Below are positions 10,821-17,526 of a stretch of 33,293 nt of DNA, one piece after another. Origin of the DNA: an uncultured bacterium (GTDB lineage: Bacteria; Verrucomicrobiota; Kiritimatiellia; RFP12; CAIWXQ01); NCBI GenBank assembly GCA_903916675.1, contig CAIWXQ010000028.1, positions 1 to 33,293 on the forward strand, in the 5' to 3' direction. The position numbers and the translations under genes are program-made. Each line of letters starts with the position of its first letter. Within the stretch, counting starts at the first letter, position 1. Under the pieces are notes generated by a model. It saw only the letters and a program-made list of their open reading frames with translations. It made no database searches and was not told where the DNA came from.

Positions 10821-13433
10821 ATGACGCCACTTTTCGACATCCGAAACCTGCAGGGGCTGACTGCGGCCGAGGCGGCAGCGCGACTGCGCGCGGAGGGTTT
10901 CAACGAGCTTCCTTCTTCCAAGCCGCGCAGCATTTTCGCCATTGCGTGGGAGGTCGTCCGCGAACCGATGTTTCTGATGCTTGTGGCCTGCGGGGCGATC
11001 TATCTGGTTCTTGGCGACGCAGAGGAAGCCCTGATGCTGCTGGGGTTTGTCGTCGTGGTCATGGGGATCACGCTTTATCAGGAACGCAAAACCGAGCGTG
11101 CGCTTGAGGCGCTGCGCGATCTCTCCAGCCCGCGCGCCTCGGTCATCCGCGATGGCCGGCAGATCCGCATTGCCGGGCGCGAGGTTGTGCGTGGCGACCT
11201 GCTCGTGCTGCGCGAAGGGGATCGCGTTCCGGCCGACGCCGTCCTGCTGCAGACCACCAACCTCTCGGTGGATGAGTCGCTGCTGACCGGCGAATCCGTG
11301 TCTGTGCGCAAGCAGGCCCTGGCAGGCGGCAACCTGCCTGCCGCCGCAGTCCGCCCCGGTGGCGACGACACGCCTGCGCTTTTCTCCGGCACGCTGGTCG
11401 TGCAGGGGCAGGGAATTGCGGAAGTGCAGGCCATTGGCGTGCAAACCGAACTGGGTCGTATTGGCAAGGCGCTGCAACAAGTCGAGACCGAGGATACACT
11501 GCTGCAGAGGGAGACGCGACGCGTGGTTAAGCGCCTGGCCGTTGCGGGGCTCTCGCTCTGTGCGCTGGTGGTGATCCTCTACGGACTTACGCACATGCAC
11601 GCCCCGGACAGCTTGTCCGCCGGCCCGGGGTGGTTGCAGCACAATCCCGGCAAGGCCTGGATCGACGGCGTACTGGCAGGGATTACGCTGGCCATGGCCA
11701 TGTTGCCGGAGGAGTTCCCGGTGGTGCTTACAATCTTCCTCGCGCTCGGCGCGTGGCGTATTTCGCGCCAGCGGGTGCTCACGCGCCGCATCCCGGCTAT
11801 CGAAACGCTGGGCGCCGCCACCGTGCTCTGCACCGACAAAACCGGCACACTCACCTTGAACCGCATGACCGTCGCGCGCCTGGCCGCGGACGGCGGCACC
11901 AGCGACCTCGCCGTTTCTCCGGCCACGCTGCCGGAAGCCTTCCATGCGCTGGTCGAGTACGCTGTGCTCGCCAGCCAGCGCGATCCGTTCGATCCCATGG
12001 AGAAGGCCATCCATGAGGTTGGCCAGCGCTGGCTCGCGCAGACCGAGCATCTGCATGACAACTGGGAGCTGGTGCGCGAATACCCGCTCTCGCGTGAACT
12101 GCTGGCCCTGTCGCATGTCTGGAAATCCCGCACCGGCGATGCGTATGTGATCGCCACCAAGGGCGCACCCGAGGCCATTGCCGATCTCTGCCATTTCACT
12201 CCGGAACAGACGCGCGCGCTGGCTGCGCAGATCGATGCCATGGCTGCCGACGGCCTGCGCGTACTGGGTGTGGCGCGTGCGCATTTCAGCCCGCTGGGCG
12301 AACTTCCCGGACAACAGCACGACTTCCCGTTCCAGTTTATTGGCCTGCTCGGACTCGCGGATCCCGTACGGCCGACCGTGCCGGACGCTATCCGCGAATG
12401 CCACGCCGCCGGCATCCGCGTGGTGATGATCACCGGCGACTATCCCGGCACAGCCCGCAACATCGCGCGCCAGATTGCCCTGCCGTCCGGTGAACTGATG
12501 ACCGGAGCGGAGTTGGACGCGCTCGATGACGAGGCGCTGCGGCATCGCATTGGCTGCGTGAACGTGTTTGCGCGCGTCGTGCCCGAACAGAAACTGCGCA
12601 TTGTACAGGCGCTCAAGGCCAACGGCGAGATTGTGGCCATGACCGGCGACGGCGTCAACGACGCCCCTGCGCTCAAGGCTGCCCACATCGGCATCGCCAT
12701 GGGCGGTCGCGGCACCGACGTGGCACGCGAGTCCGCCTCGCTGGTCCTGCTGGACGACGATTTTTCCTCCATCGTAAAGACCGTTCGTCTGGGGCGCCGG
12801 ATCTTCGACAACATCCGCAAGGCCATCGCCTACATCTTCGCCATTCACGTGCCGATCGCCGGGATGTCGCTGCTGCCCGTACTGCTGGGGTGGCCGCTGG
12901 TGCTGCTCCCCGTACACATCCTCTTCCTGGAACTGATCATCGACCCGGCCTGTTCGACCATCTTCGAGGCGGAGCCGGAGGAAGCCGACATCATGCGCCG
13001 GCCGCCGCGCGATCCGCGCGAACCGCTTTTCAGCCGTGCCAGCGTGTGGAAGAGCGTGCTGCAGGGGCTTGGCGTGCTGGCGATCATCGTGATGGTCTTT
13101 GTTGTGGCCTTGCGGTTCGGCCAGGGACAGGACGAGGCGCGCGCACTGGCCTACACCACGCTGATCGTCGCCAACCTCGGCCTGATTCTCACGAATCGTT
13201 CCAACACCCGCACGATCTTGGCCACGCTGCGCACGCCCAACGCGGCCGTGTGGTGGGTGATGGGTGGCGCCACGGTGTTCCTGACGCTTGTGCTCTGTGT
13301 GCCGGAGTTGCGCACGATCTTCCGGTTCGCGCCCCTGCACCTGCTGGACATTCTCATCTGTCTGGCTGCGGCTGCGCTTGCCATCTTTGGGTGCGAGGTT
13401 GGCAAGCGGTTTCGGCGCAACGAGGGGCAGTAA
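10821..13433 (+). CDS. P-type cation-transporting ATPase (P2-like)
   Basis: An 870-residue ion pump in the cytoplasmic membrane. It has an N-terminal cation-ATPase domain, TGES (156-159) in the actuator domain, the phosphorylation site DKTGTLT at Asp339, 'MITGDYPGTA' and 'GDGVNDAPALKAAHIGIAMG' in the P domain. The M4 motif is PEEFP (296-300) where Ca2+ pumps have PEGLP, and the M6 region carries ELIIDPACS, so the transported ion is not certain; Ca2+-type is a common annotation for this group. Start ATG 10821 has GAAGGG about 10 nt upstream. The gene diverges from the YddG-like exporter across 139 nt. Confidence 0.92.
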   Translation: MTPLFDIRNLQGLTAAEAAARLRAEGFNELPSSKPRSIFAIAWEVVREPMFLMLVACGAIYLVLGDAEEALMLLGFVVVVMGITLYQERKTERALEALRDLSSPRASVIRDGRQIRIAGREVVRGDLLVLREGDRVPADAVLLQTTNLSVDESLLTGESVSVRKQALAGGNLPAAAVRPGGDDTPALFSGTLVVQGQGIAEVQAIGVQTELGRIGKALQQVETEDTLLQRETRRVVKRLAVAGLSLCALVVILYGLTHMHAPDSLSAGPGWLQHNPGKAWIDGVLAGITLAMAMLPEEFPVVLTIFLALGAWRISRQRVLTRRIPAIETLGAATVLCTDKTGTLTLNRMTVARLAADGGTSDLAVSPATLPEAFHALVEYAVLASQRDPFDPMEKAIHEVGQRWLAQTEHLHDNWELVREYPLSRELLALSHVWKSRTGDAYVIATKGAPEAIADLCHFTPEQTRALAAQIDAMAADGLRVLGVARAHFSPLGELPGQQHDFPFQFIGLLGLADPVRPTVPDAIRECHAAGIRVVMITGDYPGTARNIARQIALPSGELMTGAELDALDDEALRHRIGCVNVFARVVPEQKLRIVQALKANGEIVAMTGDGVNDAPALKAAHIGIAMGGRGTDVARESASLVLLDDDFSSIVKTVRLGRRIFDNIRKAIAYIFAIHVPIAGMSLLPVLLGWPLVLLPVHILFLELIIDPACSTIFEAEPEEADIMRRPPRDPREPLFSRASVWKSVLQGLGVLAIIVMVFVVALRFGQGQDEARALAYTTLIVANLGLILTNRSNTRTILATLRTPNAAVWWVMGGATVFLTLVLCVPELRTIFRFAPLHLLDILICLAAAALAIFGCEVGKRFRRNEGQ

Positions 13434-13445
13434 TCCGGCAGCGCC

Positions 13446-14735
13446 TCATCCCGCCTGCGGCGGCGTGGGGATGACATACGGACCTTCAGGGAGAACCGCC
13501 AGCGCGTGGTCGCGTGTGGCGGCCACGGCCACGGCCAGCTCCCGATCCAAGTTGACCACGCGCCGCACGCCGGTGTCGGGCCAGTCGGCTTCTGACAGGC
13601 CGGTGGAGAAGAGCCGCACATCCGCATGCTGGAGCGCCTTGCACAGCATCTCCGTCTGCCAGGCGTCCACCGGTGCGCGCGGCATCGCCAGAAGATGTGC
13701 CAGAAAAGCTGCCGGGCCGCCCCGCACCAGCCGACGCTGCGCGTCCCGGAACTCCGCCGAGCCCAACCCCTCCGTGCATGCGGAGACAATGAACAGCGTG
13801 CCACCCGGCCGCAGCGCGCCGAGCGCGCTGGCCATCCCCTTCACGGCCTGGTAATAGGTCAGGTCCAGCGGATGGCCGGCCGCGCTGGTAAGGGCCACAT
13901 CGTAGGTGCGCGACAGCCGCTGCTCGGCCGATTGCCGCACATGCGCCACGGCGGCTGCATGGCTGGCGAGCAGGTCACCGAAATTGAGGAGCGTCGGGTG
14001 GCGCGCCTCGTCGAGCGCCACGTTCACCGCATACACGGGTCCGGCGAGTGCCGCGATCTGGAGGAGTTCGTCGTGCAGCGGATTGCCTTCGAGCACGAGA
14101 TTGGTGGCGCGCGGATGCTCCAGTAGGCGCGCATGGTGAAACGAGGTAATGGTGTCCGCGTGCGCCACGCCCGGCGCCAGCAATTTCCGGCCGCCGGAAA
14201 ACCCCGCCATGAAGTGCGGCTCCACCAGCCCCACCACGATCCGTAGATCGGCCTCCACCAGCCGCCGGTCCAGCCGCACCGGCGTGCCGCGCGTGGTCAT
14301 GCCCAGCGTGACATGCTCCTCGTCGCGCCGGGCGAAGTGATTGACCACGCGCACGGCCCGCAGCACGGTTTCGTCCCCGACCACTGCGGCCAGCTCCGCA
14401 CCCTCGTTGGGGCGGTGCAGCCCGGTGGCGATCAGCACGGTGATGGCGTCTGGCGGCACGCCCGCGGCGAGCAGACGCCGCACCAGCGCCGGCAGGATGA
14501 TGCCGTTCGGGACCGGGCGGGTGATGTCGCAGATCACAATGCAGACGCGTCGTGCGGCGGCAGCCAGTTGCGCCAGCGGCGGCGCCGCCACGGGCATGTC
14601 CAGCGTGGCTTCCAGCGTACGGGCCGGCTCGGCCAGCGCCGGCAGGACAGGCTTGCGGATCACTTGCAGCTGCCAGTCGTCGTCTAGCCGCACGCGCAGG
14701 CCTTGGCGGCCATAGGACATGGTGATCTCTTTCAT
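13446..14735 (-). CDS. larA: LarA-family nickel-pincer racemase/epimerase
   Basis: A 429-residue protein of the LarA (DUF2088) family. It shows CDITRPVP (69-76), GLHR with His107, and VEPHFMAGFSGGRK with His174 and Lys184, the lysine that holds the nickel-pincer cofactor; His200 follows. These positions nearly equal those of Lactobacillus plantarum lactate racemase (H108, H174, K184, H200). The substrate may be lactate or another 2-hydroxy acid. The larB/larC/larE cofactor genes are not in the window. Start ATG 14735 lies 3-4 nt after AGGAGG, which is close; ATG 14720 (MSYGRQG) is an alternative. It converges on the ATPase gene with a 12-nt gap. Confidence 0.9.
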   Translation of the reverse strand: MKEITMSYGRQGLRVRLDDDWQLQVIRKPVLPALAEPARTLEATLDMPVAAPPLAQLAAAARRVCIVICDITRPVPNGIILPALVRRLLAAGVPPDAITVLIATGLHRPNEGAELAAVVGDETVLRAVRVVNHFARRDEEHVTLGMTTRGTPVRLDRRLVEADLRIVVGLVEPHFMAGFSGGRKLLAPGVAHADTITSFHHARLLEHPRATNLVLEGNPLHDELLQIAALAGPVYAVNVALDEARHPTLLNFGDLLASHAAAVAHVRQSAEQRLSRTYDVALTSAAGHPLDLTYYQAVKGMASALGALRPGGTLFIVSACTEGLGSAEFRDAQRRLVRGGPAAFLAHLLAMPRAPVDAWQTEMLCKALQHADVRLFSTGLSEADWPDTGVRRVVNLDRELAVAVAATRDHALAVLPEGPYVIPTPPQAG

Positions 14736-14790
14736 GATCCTCCTGCTGCCACGACTACAGAGGCTTGCACAAGTGCGTAACCGGTTGTTG

Positions 14791-14833
14791 GGACGGTTCT
14801 CCGAACCGTCCGCAGACGCCTCGGAGAGGCGTC
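14791..14833. repeat. Two adjacent perfect hairpins (REP-like element)
   Basis: Hairpin 1 is 14791-14811 (9-bp perfect stem GGACGGTTC, loop TCC). Hairpin 2 is 14815-14833 (8-bp perfect stem GACGCCTC, loop GGA). They are 3 nt apart and lie between lipB (ends 14871) and the start of larA (14735). No U-tract follows either on either strand, so they look like a REP/BIME-like palindromic repeat rather than a simple terminator. Confidence 0.85.
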
Positions 14834-14870
14834 CCTACTGATCGGAGCAGGTTACTCACATTCGCAAGAT

Positions 14871-15521
14871 TCAATAGACGTCGTACCCCAGCACCGCGCG
14901 GAACTCCTGCACAATGATCGCCTGAACCCGATCCATCACCGGCGCGTGTCCAGCGACGCGCGCCAGCGAGGTCACCCCGGCGTCAGACAGGCCGCAGGCC
15001 ACGATCCCCTGGTAATCCTCCAGCCGTGGGTTCACGTTCAGGGCGAAGCCGTGCATGGCGACCTGCCGCGAGACGCGGATCCCCAGCGCCGCGATCTTGT
15101 CGTTGCCGACCCAGACGCCGCGGTTGCGCGGAGCGCGCCGGCCTTCGACGCCGCAGGCCGCCAGCGCGCGGATCAGCACCTCCTCGAGTGCGTGGATGTA
15201 GGCCATGAGCGTCAGCCCTGCTTCGCCGAGGTGGACGATGGGATAGCCAACCAGCTGACCGGGGCCGTGGTAGGTGACGTTGCCGCCGCGTGTGGCCTGG
15301 CGCTTCGCGATGCCTCGCCGCGCCAGTTCGTCAGCGGACCAGAGGATGTTCGCTGCGCCTCCGGAGCGGCCCAGTGTGAAGACCGGCGCATGCTCGAGCA
15401 GCAGCAGTGTGTCCGGTGCGAGGCCGGCGATGCGGTCTGCCAGCAGCGTTTCCTGCAGCGCCGCCACTTCTTCGTAATCAGCGTCGCGCCCCAGATCGCG
15501 TATGTGGAGTTGGCGGCGCAT
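14871..15521 (-). CDS. lipB: Octanoyltransferase (lipoate biosynthesis)
   Basis: A 216-residue LipB, which transfers octanoyl from acyl carrier protein to lipoyl domains. RGGNVTYHGPGQLVGYPI (78-95) is the family signature. The catalytic pair is present: Lys142 (NDKIAALGI) and Cys176 (VACGLSDAG), 34 residues apart as in E. coli LipB (K135, C169). 'SRQVAMHGFALNV' lies between them. Start ATG 15521 has no clear Shine-Dalgarno sequence. lipA is not in the window. Confidence 0.96.
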   Translation of the reverse strand: MRRQLHIRDLGRDADYEEVAALQETLLADRIAGLAPDTLLLLEHAPVFTLGRSGGAANILWSADELARRGIAKRQATRGGNVTYHGPGQLVGYPIVHLGEAGLTLMAYIHALEEVLIRALAACGVEGRRAPRNRGVWVGNDKIAALGIRVSRQVAMHGFALNVNPRLEDYQGIVACGLSDAGVTSLARVAGHAPVMDRVQAIIVQEFRAVLGYDVY

Positions 15522-15549
15522 GGGGCGAAAAAAAGATTGCCGAATTGTC

Positions 15550-15568
15550 CCGCGGCCAGCGGCCGCGG
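15550..15568. repeat. Perfect GC hairpin (CCGCGGCC-AGC-GGCCGCGG)
   Basis: An 8-bp perfect stem with a 3-nt loop, upstream of lipB. It is not followed by a T- or A-tract suited to termination. It sits in the 216-nt lipB-rpsT spacer, which also holds the CCTAACAG-type repeat and the rpsT terminator. Confidence 0.75.
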
Positions 15569-15625
15569 CTACAGAACGCTCTGCGTCCTCCGTGGGAAAA
15601 ACACCGCAAGACGGAGGTTCATAAG

Positions 15626-15656
15626 CCTAACAGCCTAACAGTCTTCAGCCTATACA
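15626..15656. repeat. CCTAACAG-type short repeat, dispersed
   Basis: Two direct CCTAACAG units are followed by TCTTCAG-CCTA. The same words appear in both arms of the inverted repeat at 25581-25691 inside the hydrogenase operon, about 10 kb away, so this is a dispersed family and not a local accident. Confidence 0.8.
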
Positions 15657-15661
15657 CCTTC

Positions 15662-15709
15662 TTAACAACACAAAACCGCGCCCCGGGCCCGATCGGCCGA
15701 AGGCGCGGT
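15662..15709 (-). terminator. Probable intrinsic terminator of rpsT
   Basis: On the minus strand, 15702-15709 and 15675-15682 form a perfect 8-bp GC-rich stem (ACCGCGCC / GGCGCGGT), with partly self-complementary sequence in the loop. It is followed by TTTTGTGTTGTT. It lies 28 nt after the rpsT stop. Confidence 0.7.
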
Positions 15710-15737
15710 CCAGATCCCAGCGGTCCAACCGATCCGC

Positions 15738-16001
15738 TCAGGCCAGGGCGTTCAGGCGCACCTGGATGCGCGACTTCTTGCGGCTGGCGTTGTTGGCCTT
15801 CAGGATGCCCTTCTTGACCGCCTTGTCCATCTCGGACGAATAGGCTGCGAAGAGGCTCTGCGCCTCCTTCTTGTTGCCAGCTTCGATGGCATCCAGCAGG
15901 CTCTTACGGTCCGACAGCACCGTGCTCCTCACGGCGCGGTTGCGCTGGTTGCGCTTGATCGCCTGACGGGCGCGCTTGCGTGCACTCTCGATGTTGGGCA
16001 T
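15738..16001 (-). CDS. rpsT: 30S ribosomal protein S20
   Basis: An 87-residue basic protein of the usual S20 length. The N-terminus MPNIESARKRARQAIKRNQ, then 'RSTVLSDRKSLLDAI' and the C-terminal 'ANNASRKKSRIQVRLNAL', are diagnostic; it binds 16S rRNA in the small subunit. Start ATG 16001 has AAGGAG about 9 nt upstream. The gene is monocistronic: a good promoter lies upstream (16047-16074) and an intrinsic terminator downstream. Confidence 0.97.
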   Translation of the reverse strand: MPNIESARKRARQAIKRNQRNRAVRSTVLSDRKSLLDAIEAGNKKEAQSLFAAYSSEMDKAVKKGILKANNASRKKSRIQVRLNALA

Positions 16002-16046
16002 GAAACAGGACTCCTTCGTACGGCCTTTCGGAACCAGAACGGCCTT

Positions 16047-16074
16047 ATGATAGCGACTCACCGGGCAGGGTCAA
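16047..16074 (-). promoter_or_regulatory. Sigma-70-type promoter of rpsT
   Basis: Reading the minus strand, TTGACC (16074-16069) is followed after 16 nt by TATCAT (16052-16047), five of six matches to each consensus hexamer. It is placed 45 nt before the rpsT start codon. This is the best promoter match I found in the window. Confidence 0.7.
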
Positions 16075-16107
16075 CTACAGAATCCGGGCGATTGCGCGGT
16101 CGGCCAT

Positions 16108-16212
16108 GAAGAAAGAGAAGGGGGGCGAAGGGTGCAAAGGCGGTGTTCCGGCGCGAAGCGCGCCGGCATCCCCTTCGCGATCTTCCCAGCAGCTTCCTTC
16201 CCTTCGTGTCCG
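16108..16212. repeat. Dispersed GAAG-rich hairpin element, copy 1
   Basis: The left arm (GAAGAAAGAGAAGG ... CGAAGGG-GCAAAGGC) and right arm (CCTTCGCGATCTTC ... CCTTCGTGTCCG) are imperfectly complementary. The centre is a perfect 8-bp hairpin at 16148-16166 (CCGGCGCG-AAG-CGCGCCGG). Both arms match the copies at 26104 and 26261. It occupies the rpsT-apt divergent region, so apt's leader must lie downstream of or through it. Confidence 0.75.
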
Positions 16213-16299
16213 CATTGCGCCCGCATTGCACTCTTGTTTCGCCCTTGCCGGATCGGCTACATTTGCTTCGTCAAAATCCGACAACCCGGAGACAATCCA

Positions 16300-16818
16300 A
16301 TGAACACCCGACTGGCTGCTGCGATCCGTGACATCCCGGACTTTCCCAAGCCCGGCATCCTCTTTAAGGACATCACGCCGATCCTGGGCGATCCGACGCT
16401 CTTCCGGGAGGCGGTGGAGATCTTCGTCGCGCGGCATGCGGGCAAAGGGCTGGGGAAGGTCGCGGCCATCGACGCGCGCGGCTTCATCTTCGGCGGCGCA
16501 ATCGCGCAGCGGCTGGGCGTGGGGTTCGTCCCCATCCGCAAGAAGGGGAAGCTGCCGTTCCGGACTCACGACGAGAGCTACGACCTCGAGTATGGCAGCA
16601 ACACTATCTGCGTGCATGTCGACGCCTTCCGCCCCGGCGAAAAAGTCCTGATTCTCGACGACCTCCTGGCCACCGGCGGCACAGCCGCGGCCGCGGCCCG
16701 TCTGGTGCAACGCGCTGGCGGCCGCATCGCGGAGATCGACTTTCTGATCGAGCTGACCTTTCTCAAGGGGCGCGAGAAGCTTGCCGATTTCCCCGTCTTT
16801 GCCGTGATTCAGGTGTAG
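16300..16818 (+). CDS. apt: Adenine phosphoribosyltransferase
   Basis: A 172-residue purine-salvage enzyme that makes AMP from adenine and PRPP. The N-terminus 'IRDIPDFPKPGILFKDITPIL' (split here: IRDIPDFPKPGIL, FKDITPIL) and the PRPP-binding loop VLILDDLLATGGTA (116-129) are typical, as is 'IDARGFIFGGAIA' (58-69). The length is standard. Start ATG 16300 has a weak CGGAGA about 8 nt upstream; the frame is open further upstream, but that part translates the repeat element at 16108-16212 and is not family-like. Confidence 0.96.
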   Translation: MNTRLAAAIRDIPDFPKPGILFKDITPILGDPTLFREAVEIFVARHAGKGLGKVAAIDARGFIFGGAIAQRLGVGFVPIRKKGKLPFRTHDESYDLEYGSNTICVHVDAFRPGEKVLILDDLLATGGTAAAAARLVQRAGGRIAEIDFLIELTFLKGREKLADFPVFAVIQV

Positions 16819-16836
16819 CGGTGTAATGGCAAAAAA

Positions 16837-17349
16837 TCATTCCGCCATCGCCTTGATCTTCTCGGAGAAGGTCGGCAAGACAGAATAGGTCCTGGTGACG
16901 AGTTCGCTGTCCGGGGTGTTCAGGGGGACAAGCAGGATGAAGTTTCCCCTGGCCCGGGCTTTGAGGCCTGCCAATTCCATGACGATTTTGAGCACCTCCA
17001 TTTCGGACATGTTGCGCAGATTGAGCGTAATCCGGGGCTCGGCAGGCGGGGCGTTCGTCTTGCCGGTGAAGGGATCGGCCCCGGCTGTCGTACCGGCAGT
17101 TGTGGCGCCGGGGGCGATGACAATGTTCACCCCCTGTTTTTCAGGGTCGAGTTTACGGCTGGTCTCCACGAGGAAGGCGACGACATCGGAGAGGTTTGCC
17201 TCTCGTAAGTTGACCTCCGGAATCACGATACTGCAGAGTTTCCGCTCCAGTTTCGATGCGCGCGGTTCTTCGGACCGTGCATCGCCCACGCAGGCCAGAT
17301 AAGCCAGGCCGCCAAACACCGCAACTTGGACCAGGATTTGTGCCTTCAT
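16837..17349 (-). CDS. Secreted protein with secretin-N/STN-like half
   Basis: A 170-residue protein with a signal peptide (about 1-24, ends before EEPR). The mature part starts with 'IVIPEVNLREANLSDVVAFL' (41-60) and, after a flexible Thr/Gly/Pro-rich stretch (81-105), has 'ITLNLRNMSEMEVLKIVMEL' (107-126) and 'GNFILLVPL'. This beta-alpha pattern ('v.l.l.nvsl.evL..il...gl.....gn.i.i') is that of the secretin N-terminal or STN domain, but the beta-barrel domain is absent, so it is not a secretin. It probably acts in the periplasm. Start ATG 17349 has GGAGG 7 nt upstream. It is convergent with apt (18 nt apart) and has no operon partner. Confidence 0.6.
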   Translation of the reverse strand: MKAQILVQVAVFGGLAYLACVGDARSEEPRASKLERKLCSIVIPEVNLREANLSDVVAFLVETSRKLDPEKQGVNIVIAPGATTAGTTAGADPFTGKTNAPPAEPRITLNLRNMSEMEVLKIVMELAGLKARARGNFILLVPLNTPDSELVTRTYSVLPTFSEKIKAMAE

Positions 17350-17526
17350 GTGAAAACCTCCGCCTGTGCGCGGTTTGCCAGTCCTGTATCGATTCAATAG
17401 GGTAACTACTAGCACACGGGGGCAAGAAAATCACGCCTGAATAGTCAACAAATGAATGGTAGTGACGTGGTGAATCGGTAAAATCAAAAAATGGTTGAGT
17501 AACAGCTTTTTTGCGGCGGAACCCTA

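Noticed and set aside
10575-13340. Long antisense reading frame (about 920 codons) opposite the P-type ATPase
   Set aside because: It is a mirror of GC-rich codon use; the sense strand has every P-type ATPase motif and the antisense product has no recognisable family features.
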